15,080 nt of DNA from Methanobacteriota archaeon (GTDB taxonomy: Archaea; Thermoplasmatota; Poseidoniia; Poseidoniales; Poseidoniaceae). The notes below the pieces were generated by a model. That model ran no database searches and was not told where the DNA came from. It worked only from the letters and a program-made list of their open reading frames with translations. The DNA is taken from positions 1 to 15,080 of the forward strand of contig PBUZ01000057.1 of NCBI GenBank assembly GCA_002728035.1. The letters are read 5' to 3'. Below are positions 1 to 7,087 of this stretch, in pieces (position 1 is the stretch's first letter; the number at the start of each line of letters is the position of its first letter). The position numbers and the translations under genes were made by a program.

Positions 1-425
1 TTGATGTCACAGCCACCACAGGTGCTCTTCCCAAAGCAATTTCTAATTTGATTTCCTACAAAAATCAAGGATACATCTCATGGATGAATAACAGTAAAAT
101 TCCTAAATGGAACAAAAAGGATGATTTCCAGAGCCATCATGTCTATCCAGATAAATTCCTATCAAAAAATAGTATGACACTAAACAAAGAGAGCATTGTT
201 AATCGCGCTTATATCCCCAAACTGCTCAATATAAAAATCTCAGACAGAGACCCGAAAGACTATTTCAGCGAAATTGAACGGTCCAATCCGGACCTAAATA
301 TTGCACTTGGAAAAGATTTTATCCCTGATTGGGTAAAAAATGAAAATACAACCGGAAAATTCCAAGACTTTATCGATGAAAGAGCAAAGGATTTACTTGA
401 TTTGATCACAAGGAATTCCCTTTAG
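1..425 (+). CDS. C-terminal part of a DUF262/DUF1524 (GmrSD-like) HNH nuclease, partial at left edge
   Basis: The frame is open back to the window edge (reading DVTATTGALPKAIS before residue ISYKNQ), so only the C-terminus of a longer gene is present, ending at a TAG at 423-425. The visible part carries the HNH-like end of DUF262/DUF1524 proteins: HHVYPDKFL, which matches the family's HHIFPK-type motif, then about 20 residues later NRAYIPKLLNIKISDRDP followed by DYF, equivalent to the family's N-x-x-IS-x-x-x-P-x-x-Y block. Relatives include the modification-dependent GmrSD restriction enzymes and many uncharacterised defence-type nucleases. The NTPase-like DUF262 half would lie outside the window, so full identity is inferred. 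The gene is clearly AT-rich and lysine/asparagine-rich compared with all others here, and it is the only plus-strand gene, which suggests acquisition by transfer. Confidence 0.72.
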   Translation, partial: DVTATTGALPKAISNLISYKNQGYISWMNNSKIPKWNKKDDFQSHHVYPDKFLSKNSMTLNKESIVNRAYIPKLLNIKISDRDPKDYFSEIERSNPDLNIALGKDFIPDWVKNENTTGKFQDFIDERAKDLLDLITRNSL

Positions 426-528
426 ATCGTCACGTGAGTTTGTGATTATTCACGTCTTTGGGGTGTGTGATGTATCTAGACACAACGGGCCCCATGTATA
501 CGCCTGTGAACACAACGGCACCCATTGC

Positions 529-993
529 TCAAACCATCGCTGGCGCGGTCTCCGCCACATCCTCACTGTACTCACGGGTGACGAGCAAACCGAGCAGGGC
601 GCCAAGCGGCGCCACCATCATCGACAGCACCAGAACGGGCATGGAGATGTAAATCGGCTTCTCCGTAGCCACCAAGCGCTGCCACGTCCAACGCCCGACA
701 AACAGGTCAAAGGCCAGGTAGTGCAACCAACCGATGAGGATGACCTCACGTTCGGAAAACAAACCGACCACGATATCGGGCGTCGGCATGTCGCTACCAA
801 GTTGGATGAAGATGTCCAACAGGTTCGGAAGAACAGCGATGGTGTAGGCGGCGGCAAGCGGTGCGAGGTAGACCCATTCGTTTCGCATCAACGCAGCCGT
901 CCGCTCGTGGGTGGGGGCAAACCACATCATCAACCAGAAGGGGAGGATGTAAAGGCTGGAAAACCAAAACAGGATGTCAATCAAGGCGACCAT
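529..993 (-). CDS. ABA4-like (DUF4281) four-helix membrane protein
   Basis: A 154-aa integral membrane protein with four hydrophobic segments (about residues 5-25, 40-62, 83-100 and 115-138). The block GWLHYLAFDLFVGRW at residues 88-102 is the hallmark of the DUF4281 family, whose plant member ABA4 is needed for neoxanthin formation; bacterial and archaeal members have no established reaction. The start at 993 is preferred because AAGGTGGG (1001-1008) lies 7 nt upstream and the preceding gene's TAA (995-997) ends one base before it. An ATG six codons earlier, at 1011, would overlap that gene by 17 bp and lacks a clear Shine-Dalgarno sequence. It is the last gene of the four-gene operon that starts at 4973. 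A carotenoid or isoprenoid role is plausible only by analogy. Confidence 0.78.
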   Translation of the reverse strand: MVALIDILFWFSSLYILPFWLMMWFAPTHERTAALMRNEWVYLAPLAAAYTIAVLPNLLDIFIQLGSDMPTPDIVVGLFSEREVILIGWLHYLAFDLFVGRWTWQRLVATEKPIYISMPVLVLSMMVAPLGALLGLLVTREYSEDVAETAPAMV

Positions 994-994
994 G

Positions 995-1618
995 TTATTG
1001 CCCACCTTCATCCATGATGTTCAATGCTTCTGCGAGTACGGTGCTGTTGGCCCAATATGTCTTGGACGTCCACACCAGCCGTCCCTCCTCATCCACAACC
1101 TGCAAGGTCGGTGTGACCGGCTCCTGAAAGGCACGGTAGAGGCTCACGTTCGTCATGCGTCCAGTTTCGACATCGATCACCGTCGTCGTTTCGTCAGGCA
1201 ACAGCAAGGGCCAGGGCGTGTGGTGTGAACTGTTGTTGTAAGCGTAGCGATTTGCCACAGATTCGCTGGATTCAAAGGAAGCATAACGGTGTACGGAAAC
1301 GATGTTGGTCGTGTTGGAGATGTTGCCTGCAGCCAATTCATCCTTCAGCATGGCCGTCCAGTCGTGACATCCACTGCACCCCGCTGCCACCCACAGCATC
1401 AGCACAGGACCATCGAAACTGCTCCTCAAATCATGCACAGCACCGTTGTCGACAGCACGATCGAAGGTTGGCGCCGTGAAGGAGATGCGCTCGGGAACAG
1501 GGGTGATGTTTTCTCCCGCCTCTATTTGTGAAACGGGCGTTGTACTCGGGCTCGCCGTACACCCCGCAAGGAAGCACAGCACCACCATCACCACAAGGAC
1601 GAACTTCCCGTTGGGCAT
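995..1618 (-). CDS. Secreted thioredoxin-fold lipoprotein (CSGC active site)
   Basis: A 207-aa protein with a signal peptide (KFVLVVMVVLCF) ending in a lipobox LAGC, so Cys20 is the probable lipidated residue that anchors it outside the membrane. A linker rich in Thr, Ser and Pro is followed by a thioredoxin-like domain. Strand residues LMLWVAAG run into the redox motif CSGC (81-84), and a later VTPTLQVVD supplies the usual cis-proline (Pro170) before the fourth strand. Several N-x-S/T sequons in the mature part agree with an extracytoplasmic location. Family members such as TlpA/ResA/CcmG reduce or shuttle disulfides, but the motif here is not the WCPPC of those proteins and the substrate is unknown. 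The preceding gene ends 38 bp upstream and the next starts one base after its stop. A GGGGTGAG sequence upstream of ATG 1618 is a fair ribosome binding site. Confidence 0.78.
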   Translation of the reverse strand: MPNGKFVLVVMVVLCFLAGCTASPSTTPVSQIEAGENITPVPERISFTAPTFDRAVDNGAVHDLRSSFDGPVLMLWVAAGCSGCHDWTAMLKDELAAGNISNTTNIVSVHRYASFESSESVANRYAYNNSSHHTPWPLLLPDETTTVIDVETGRMTNVSLYRAFQEPVTPTLQVVDEEGRLVWTSKTYWANSTVLAEALNIMDEGGQ

Positions 1619-1656
1619 GCGCAGAACTCACCCCGTCTGTATTTGAACGCCTGTTC

Positions 1657-2199
1657 CTACCAACCGAAGTTGGCAACCCAGTAGAGGGCATCCCACCACG
1701 TGCATTGGATGGAAAGCATGACACAACCTGCGAGCACAAATCGTGCGCCCGGAAGACGCTCTCTTGAGGGCCATACCAGAAGACCGAACGCCAGCGATGC
1801 AAGGCCCGCTGTCCACAAAACGGCGATGATGGCAACGGCGGCAACCATGCTCGGTGCTTCGATGTAGATTCGGGTCAGGTCAATCCACACCATGGAGGAC
1901 AGCAAGAACGCAGCGTACACCATGAAGAGCCGCTGAACACCTTTCCCATCGGGTTGTTGACCCGGCCAGTGCAGAGTGGCGACGGTGGCCTCGTCCCATG
2001 CGAAGAAGAAACGATGCCACATCAGCAAGTAACCTGCAGCAGCCACAAACATCCATGGAACGATGAACGACTGCATTGAGGAAGGAACATCACCCCAGTA
2101 GACCAAGGGGTCGTCGACCGCACGAACACCTCGCCAGTACGAGGCCAAGATCAGCGGGCCAACGAGGTTGGTGAACCAAAAAACGGTGTTCCGCTTCAT
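1657..2199 (-). CDS. Five-helix Trp-rich integral membrane protein of unknown family
   Basis: A 180-aa protein I do not recognise. It shows five hydrophobic segments: about residues 6-24, 44-65, 90-108, 117-142 and 151-178. It is rich in Trp, ends in a WWDALYWVANFGW tail, and has short charged loops, including HWPGQQPDGKG between helices 2 and 3. Its ATG overlaps the TGA of the RND transporter gene in an ATGA arrangement (2196-2199), which points to translational coupling and to a shared job with that transporter. Size and helix count resemble the TspO/MBR family, but I cannot see its conserved motifs, so no function is assigned. The context (RND pump, extracytoplasmic thioredoxin, ABA4-like protein) suggests an accessory membrane subunit. 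Confidence 0.72.
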   Translation of the reverse strand: MKRNTVFWFTNLVGPLILASYWRGVRAVDDPLVYWGDVPSSMQSFIVPWMFVAAAGYLLMWHRFFFAWDEATVATLHWPGQQPDGKGVQRLFMVYAAFLLSSMVWIDLTRIYIEAPSMVAAVAIIAVLWTAGLASLAFGLLVWPSRERLPGARFVLAGCVMLSIQCTWWDALYWVANFGW

Positions 2200-4973
2200 T
2201 CGCTCTCACCCTGTGCAGCGATGGCGTTCCGCTTGAGGAACGGGGCGTAAAGAGCGGGAAGGATGAGCAAACTGGTCAGCAGAGCCAAGGTAATGGCCAC
2301 CACAAAGGCTTGGCCGAACAGGCGAAGGGGTAGCAAGGCGCTGAGGTTCAACACAGCAAACCCACCAGCGGTGGTCAACGCTGCACCCGCCATGGCGCGA
2401 CCGGTGGTCGCGGTTGACCGAGCCACCCACTCTTCGGGCGGTGCCAACGGCCGATGTTCCGCCTCTTCTTCCAATCGTGTGGTGAAGTGGACAGCGTAAT
2501 CAACACCCAGGCCGAGCGACAGCGCTCCGATGGTGACGGTTTGAGAATTAATGTTGTAGCCGGTGTACCCCATGATTCCGTAGACCCAAACGACGACCAT
2601 CATGAGTGGGATCCACGAAACGACACCTCGTTGCAGGCCCTCCACCACGTTGTTTCCGTTTCGAGTGGTGTGGATACCGATCAGCATGAACAGGATCACC
2701 ACGGCGACGATGGCCGTTGATTGCACCGAGGCCGAAGCGACGTCCGAGGTTGTTTGAGCATTGATGAGGCTGCGGCCGCTCAGGCGTAGTGTGAAGCCGT
2801 CGCCTGCCTCTTCATCGAGGTCGGAAAGCGCCGCTTCCAGGCTTTCTGCGAAGTCCACGGTAGCGCCCCAGTCCAGCGTATCGGCTTGGAAGGAGAGGAC
2901 CGTCTGCTCGCCGTCACGAGCAAGGAAGGCTTTGGTGGTCTCGATGCCCGTGACGTTGTTCAGGGACCACGAGAGAAGTGCGTCCCATGCGGCGGTATCG
3001 CCGTTGTCAGCAGCGACCATCCACTCGTCCACCACCGGGTCTTGGAGGCGTGCTTGTTCAAACACGTCCCAAATGCCGTTGGGAACACCGTTCACGTCGT
3101 CCCGTGCAGTCAGAAGGTCAGCCGCCAGGGTCCATGCAGCACGGCCCTCGGGACTCATGATGTCACCATCGAGTACGACATAGAGCGGCGAGCGGCTGGT
3201 GCCAAAGGCGTCGCTGATCAGCAGGAAATCTTGGACGACTGGAACGGATTCGTCCAGTTGGTCACGCTGCTCAAACGCGACTTCCAACTGTTGGAAACCC
3301 GCGACCATAGGGGCGAGAAGAACCAGAGCGATTAGGCCGACCAGCACAGGTCGTTGTGACAGTTTTCCAACCTCGACGCTGAGCGGACCGACCTCGACCT
3401 TGCTGGCCTTTTCAAGCGGCAGTCGCTTGGTTGGAAGGATGAGCATGAGAGCGGGTAGTGCCGAGATGCTGAGCAAATAGATGAGAAACAACCCGATGGC
3501 AATCACGGTTCCAAAGACTTGCAAAAACGCCAACGAAGAGAGCCTGAAGGACAGGAAACCGACGATGTCGGTGGTGATGGCGATCATCAGGGCGATCGAG
3601 GTCAACACGGTGCCTTGTCGAATGGCTCTGCTACGGGCGAGTTTGTCAAAATCACGAAGGGTGAGGCGTCCTTGGGGGTTACGTCGCTCTTCCTCGGTCA
3701 ATTCTTCGCGAATCCTGAGCACGACGTGCAACCCATAATCAACGCCAATGGCCAACAGCAAGACCGGAATCGAGTTCATTGCTGCATTGAACGTCATGTT
3801 GATGCCTGCAAATTGCAACCATCCTGAAAGCCCGTAGGTGGCAGCAATCGCCACCACCGTGAGCATCAAGACGTAGGCCGTTTCTCGAATGCTTCGGAAG
3901 TTGAACCAGAGAATGATGCCCAGCAACAACATGGCTGCGCTGGTGAGCATGCCGATTTCCTTACCGATGGTAGCGCTCGAGTTCTCAGCAAATTGGGCGA
4001 AGGAAAAGGTGCGCAAATCGTTGTCGTTGGTCGCTGAAACAAGGTCCGTTTCCATCGCTTCGGCCCATGTGGCCAAATCCGCTTGCACGTCACCCAGAAT
4101 GTCGTAGCCGTAATCCATCGGCTCGCTGGAAACAACAAGCGTGACCATCACGGGGCCATCGCTGACCCAAGGGTCTTCAGCATCCTCGTTTGGGATACAG
4201 GATAAGATTGCGGCGCGGAAGTCAACGCTTTGCAACCCCAGCAAGGGGCCAAGTTGGCCTTGCAAGGGTCCTGTAACCGCCATGATTTGCCCCGCTTGAG
4301 CCGGTGTTCGGTTTTCGGTTGAGCTGGCGAGTTGACCCATCAGTGCACCCAGTTCGTCTGAGAGGTTGGCGCCGCTGTCCATGCGAGGCAACCACACAGC
4401 AGGCTCACCAGCATCCCACGCGAGCAATCGTTCTGGCGTCACGGGTTGCACATCGGGGACCGATAAACTGGCCGAGGAGAGGTTGCTTAAGGCGGCTGAG
4501 AGATTTGCATCGTCGTTGGCCATCAACACCTCTACCACGGCACTCTGCAGGGCTGGAAGCCACGTTTGTGCTAAATCTTCGTCGTGCAAAACCATCCACT
4601 GCATGGCTTGACCAGCAGGGCCGTTGTTGGCCTGGGTTCCAAACAATGGGTAGTGGTAGGGTTCGAAGTTGGTGTCGTTGAGCATCCTTGCTTCAATGAC
4701 GGCCAAGGCGTGCCATGTGTCGGCCTCGAGGAGGTCTTCCGCCTCAATTTCGTTGAGAACCCGAATGAAGTCGATGTTGGCACGGTATTCGCTCTCGACT
4801 TCGTTGAGCAAATCAACGCTGGGATCGTCGGGAAAGAATCCGTCTTCGCTGTTGTCAAAGTTGAGGTGCATGCCGCCTGAAGCGAGCACAAACATCGTGA
4901 GCAAGACGATGCTGAAGGCTTGCTTGGGACGATCAACGCTCCAATCGGTGAGCATCATGAAAGGATTTCGCAT
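2196..4973 (-). CDS. RND superfamily transporter, MMPL type
   Basis: A 925-aa membrane protein with the duplicated layout of RND permeases: TM1 at about 18-36, a large extracytoplasmic domain (about 37-335), a helix bundle at about 338-515, TM7 at about 541-560, a second extracytoplasmic domain (about 561-750) and a second bundle at about 751-915. Each bundle carries a G-V-D-Y motif (Asp412 and Asp825) in the position used for proton relay in MmpL/HpnN-type exporters. The first bundle resembles a sterol-sensing domain. Family members move lipids, isoprenoids or other hydrophobic molecules, usually driven by protons; the substrate here is unknown. The first bundle is followed by a cytoplasmic loop rich in Arg and Glu. 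The ATG at 4973 lies about 25 bp downstream of a TATA box, so the mRNA is probably leaderless. The gene heads the operon down to 529. Confidence 0.88.
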   Translation of the reverse strand: MRNPFMMLTDWSVDRPKQAFSIVLLTMFVLASGGMHLNFDNSEDGFFPDDPSVDLLNEVESEYRANIDFIRVLNEIEAEDLLEADTWHALAVIEARMLNDTNFEPYHYPLFGTQANNGPAGQAMQWMVLHDEDLAQTWLPALQSAVVEVLMANDDANLSAALSNLSSASLSVPDVQPVTPERLLAWDAGEPAVWLPRMDSGANLSDELGALMGQLASSTENRTPAQAGQIMAVTGPLQGQLGPLLGLQSVDFRAAILSCIPNEDAEDPWVSDGPVMVTLVVSSEPMDYGYDILGDVQADLATWAEAMETDLVSATNDNDLRTFSFAQFAENSSATIGKEIGMLTSAAMLLLGIILWFNFRSIRETAYVLMLTVVAIAATYGLSGWLQFAGINMTFNAAMNSIPVLLLAIGVDYGLHVVLRIREELTEEERRNPQGRLTLRDFDKLARSRAIRQGTVLTSIALMIAITTDIVGFLSFRLSSLAFLQVFGTVIAIGLFLIYLLSISALPALMLILPTKRLPLEKASKVEVGPLSVEVGKLSQRPVLVGLIALVLLAPMVAGFQQLEVAFEQRDQLDESVPVVQDFLLISDAFGTSRSPLYVVLDGDIMSPEGRAAWTLAADLLTARDDVNGVPNGIWDVFEQARLQDPVVDEWMVAADNGDTAAWDALLSWSLNNVTGIETTKAFLARDGEQTVLSFQADTLDWGATVDFAESLEAALSDLDEEAGDGFTLRLSGRSLINAQTTSDVASASVQSTAIVAVVILFMLIGIHTTRNGNNVVEGLQRGVVSWIPLMMVVVWVYGIMGYTGYNINSQTVTIGALSLGLGVDYAVHFTTRLEEEAEHRPLAPPEEWVARSTATTGRAMAGAALTTAGGFAVLNLSALLPLRLFGQAFVVAITLALLTSLLILPALYAPFLKRNAIAAQGESE

Positions 4974-4994
4974 GATTTTTGCACATCTTTCTTG

Positions 4995-5001
4995 CTTATA
5001 A
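4995..5001 (-). promoter_or_regulatory. TATA box of the RND operon
   Basis: On the minus strand the sequence reads TTATAAG, centred about 25 bp before the ATG at 4973. Archaeal TATA boxes sit about 25-27 bp upstream of the transcription start, so transcription should begin at or very near the start codon and give a leaderless mRNA. No Shine-Dalgarno-like sequence is seen directly before the ATG, which agrees. A purine-rich GAGAAACAGG stretch just upstream could serve as the BRE. Inferred from sequence only. Confidence 0.55.
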
Positions 5002-5024
5002 CCGCCTGTTTCTCAACCGCAGAC

Positions 5025-5050
5025 AGGGATGGATTTCATCCCTAAATCCA
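5025..5050 (-). repeat. Two overlapping 7-bp inverted repeats upstream of the RND operon
   Basis: On the plus strand AGGGATG (5025-5031) pairs perfectly with CATCCCT (5037-5043) across the loop GATTT. TGGATTT (5030-5036) pairs perfectly with AAATCCA (5044-5050) across the loop CATCCCT. The two stems are mutually exclusive because the loop of each is an arm of the other. The block sits 24-55 bp upstream of the TATA box and 44-69 bp after the biotin carrier stop codon. It could be an operator for the RND operon or structure in the 3' end of the biotin carrier mRNA. Confidence 0.55.
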
Positions 5051-5074
5051 AGGGTGAATGATTGGCGAAAAAAC

Positions 5075-5100
5075 CAATTGAAAAATTAATTTTCTAATTG
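5075..5100 (-). repeat. AT-rich 26-bp dyad, copy 1 (end of the biotin carrier gene)
   Basis: On the minus strand it starts CAATTA and ends TTAATTTTTCAATTG, giving imperfect twofold symmetry (CAATT at one end, AATTG at the other). A second copy at 7954-7979 matches at about 22 of 26 positions, including an exact shared 15-mer. This copy overlaps the TAG stop (5094-5096) of the biotin carrier gene and is followed on the minus strand by GGTTTTTTCG, so a T-rich archaeal terminator is possible. A regulator binding site is the alternative. Confidence 0.5.
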
Positions 5101-5561
5101 CTTTCTTCAAGTTCGAGCAACGAGGCGCCCTGCATCACCTGTTCACCTGCCGCAAAGTGGACTGCAGCGACAACACCGTCGGTGGAAGCGACAATACGGT
5201 GTTCCATTTTCATCGCCTCGAGCACCATCAGTGCATCACCGGCCTTGACCTGTTGGCCCGGTGAAACGAGAACCTCGAGCACCTTGCCGGGCATGGGCGC
5301 CACCAAACCACCGCCTTCATCGGCTGATGTTGAACCGGGCTCAATCCGTTCCCACCGGAAGGTGTGGCCGCGAAGATGAACCCACCATGCATCACCGACC
5401 TTGGCGACATGGGCCAATTCGGTTGTTCCGTCTGGAAGTTGAAGCTTCAGTTGACCCCGAGAAGTCAACATCGCTCGAGCCCCCTCGAGCACGAATTCGT
5501 TCCCATCTTTGGTCAAGGTGACCTCAACGGGCCCATCTGGGCTGCCGAACAGATGTTGCAT
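5094..5561 (-). CDS. Biotin carboxyl carrier subunit of methylcrotonyl-CoA carboxylase
   Basis: A 155-aa protein. The C-terminal half (about residues 86-153) is a biotinyl domain with PMPGKVLEVLV, a turn PGQQVKAGDALMVLEAMKMEH, and Lys118 in EAMKM as the biotin attachment site. Residues 1-75 form a beta-rich segment comparable to the BT (biotin carboxylase to transferase) domain of MCC and PCC alpha subunits. In most organisms this part is fused behind the biotin carboxylase; here it is a separate chain whose ATG shares one base with the TGA of the carboxylase gene (TGATG at 5559-5563), so equal synthesis by coupling is likely. It carries the carboxyl group from the biotin carboxylase site to the MccB site. 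It is the last gene of the cluster. Confidence 0.88.
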   Translation of the reverse strand: MQHLFGSPDGPVEVTLTKDGNEFVLEGARAMLTSRGQLKLQLPDGTTELAHVAKVGDAWWVHLRGHTFRWERIEPGSTSADEGGGLVAPMPGKVLEVLVSPGQQVKAGDALMVLEAMKMEHRIVASTDGVVAAVHFAAGEQVMQGASLLELEESN

Positions 5562-7087
5562 CAGGGATACCTCCGTTGGAGCGTGATGAAGGGATTGGGC
5601 GCTACCTCACCCGTTGTTTGACCTGTTGAAGCGGAACGGCGATGGAGGCCGAATTGTTCGGCCGCAGAAGCAGCCAACAGCGAAGCATCCTCCAGCAATC
5701 GGGACGGGGAAGGCGACCAACCATTGGGCCAAAGATCGTCGATGGTGGTTGTCGTGGTGGCTCCCGAAACGACAGCTTCTTCATCGCACAACTCACGCAG
5801 GAACCTCAGGTTGGTGGTCGTCCCCAACACCACAAACTCCTCCAGCGCTCGGCGCATTTTTTGCAGTGCTTCAGGGCGTGACGGTGCCCAAACGATCAGT
5901 TTTGCAAGCATCGGGTCGTAGTTCGGCGTTACTTCATCGCCTTCACGAACACCGGTGTCCAAGCGTATTCCTGGCCCCTCGGGCGGGCGAAACACGGCGA
6001 GCGGACCAATGGCCGGGAGGAAACCGTTGGCGGCGTCCTCGGCGTAGAGTCGTACTTCGATGGCATGTCCGCGGAGCATGAGGTCGCCGCACGACATAGG
6101 TTCGCCCTGCGCAATACGAAGTTGCTCCCGCACGATGTCAACCCCCGTAACGAGTTCCGTAACGGGGTGTTCAACTTGGATACGCGTGTTCATCTCAAGG
6201 AAGAAGAACTCGCCGCTTGGAGCCAGCAAGAACTCCACCGTCCCCGCACCAACGTAGTCAACCGCTTTCGCTGCGGCAATGGCGGCTTGGCCCATGGCAT
6301 TTCGAAGTTCAGGTGTCATCGTCGGACCAGGGGCTTCCTCGAACACCTTCTGGTGGCGTCGTTGCACGCTGCATTCACGTTCGCCCAAATGGACCGTCCG
6401 TCCCTTTTGGTCGGCGAGGACTTGAATCTCAATGTGCTTTGAGCCCGAAAGGAGCCGTTCGATGTAGATGCGTCCGTCACCAAAAGCGGCCACCGCTTCG
6501 CGTCGAGCACCGGCGGCGGCTTGGTCAAAATCGGCAGGGTCGTGAACGGCTCGCATACCCTTGCCGCCCCCACCACTCGAGGCTTTGAGTAAAAGCGGGT
6601 AGCCAACGCGTGTTGAGGCTTGGCGAAGCGCTTCCAGAGCCGCCGCCTCATCCTCTTCTTCGACTTCTTCACCGGGGATGACCGGTACGCCAGCCTGCCT
6701 CATCGTCTGGCGAGCCGTCATCTTGTCGCCCATCTTTTCAATGGCTTGTGGCGAGGGTCCGACCCAAGTGAGGCCAGCCTCGAGGACGACCGTTGCGAAG
6801 TCCGCTCGTTCGGAGAGGAAACCAAAGCCCGGGTGGATGGCGGTTGCTCCTGTTGAACGGGCGGCTTCGATGATTTGGCGTTGGTCAAGGTATGTTTCCC
6901 CGATGGTGTCGCCCACGAGCAAAACGGCTTCGTCAGCCATTTCAACGAACATGCTGTCGGCGTCGTTGCCTGCATAGACCGCCACGGTTGGATGGCCTGC
7001 TTCGATGCAGGCTCGGAGGATCCGACAAGCGATTTCCCCACGATTGGCGACCAGGACTTTGATGTTGCACACCTCCTCACGATTCAT
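5561..7087 (-). CDS. mccA: Biotin carboxylase subunit of methylcrotonyl-CoA carboxylase
   Basis: A 508-aa ATP-grasp enzyme that carboxylates carrier-bound biotin with ATP and bicarbonate. Visible marks are the N-domain IKVLVANRGEIACRIL (9-24), HPGFGFLSE (85-93, with Phe where Tyr is usual), the glycine-rich ATP loop SSGGGGKGM (170-178), ERECSVQRRHQK (236-247) and the signature EMNTRIQVEHPVTE (298-311). Biotin carboxylase alone is about 450 aa; the tail after about 450 ends before the BT and carrier domains, which lie in the next gene. The frame is open to 7285, but the extra 66 residues overlap the hydratase gene and have no family similarity, so they are rejected. ATG 7087 overlaps the hydratase stop. 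A strong GAGGAGGTG (7070-7078) lies inside this start and is ideally spaced for an ATC at 7061-7063, so the true start may be there. Confidence 0.9.
   Translation of the reverse strand: MNREEVCNIKVLVANRGEIACRILRACIEAGHPTVAVYAGNDADSMFVEMADEAVLLVGDTIGETYLDQRQIIEAARSTGATAIHPGFGFLSERADFATVVLEAGLTWVGPSPQAIEKMGDKMTARQTMRQAGVPVIPGEEVEEEDEAAALEALRQASTRVGYPLLLKASSGGGGKGMRAVHDPADFDQAAAGARREAVAAFGDGRIYIERLLSGSKHIEIQVLADQKGRTVHLGERECSVQRRHQKVFEEAPGPTMTPELRNAMGQAAIAAAKAVDYVGAGTVEFLLAPSGEFFFLEMNTRIQVEHPVTELVTGVDIVREQLRIAQGEPMSCGDLMLRGHAIEVRLYAEDAANGFLPAIGPLAVFRPPEGPGIRLDTGVREGDEVTPNYDPMLAKLIVWAPSRPEALQKMRRALEEFVVLGTTTNLRFLRELCDEEAVVSGATTTTTIDDLWPNGWSPSPSRLLEDASLLAASAAEQFGLHRRSASTGQTTGEVAPNPFITLQRRYP
7070..7078 (-). 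promoter_or_regulatory. Strong Shine-Dalgarno sequence that questions the biotin carboxylase start
   Basis: GAGGAGGTG on the minus strand overlaps the TGA stop (7077-7079) of the hydratase gene. The GGAGG core ends 8 nt before ATC at 7061-7063, the codon where family similarity begins (IKVLVANRGE). The only ATG nearby, at 7087, lies upstream of this site and so cannot use it. A GTG at 7072 overlaps the site itself. Confidence 0.5.

Noticed and set aside
480..525. Two 16-bp direct repeats as a possible attachment site or CRISPR remnant
   Set aside because: Only two imperfect copies 30 bp apart, no further units, no integrase or cas gene visible, and no tRNA end nearby.
442..1017. Plus-strand open frame of 191 codons opposite the ABA4-like gene
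   Set aside because: Composition is rich in His, Gly, Gln and Arg without any domain; the minus strand holds a membrane protein with a family signature and a good ribosome binding site.
1657..2199. Assignment of the five-helix protein to the TspO/MBR family
   Set aside because: Helix number, size and Trp content agree, but I could not match the conserved motifs, so the resemblance may be superficial.
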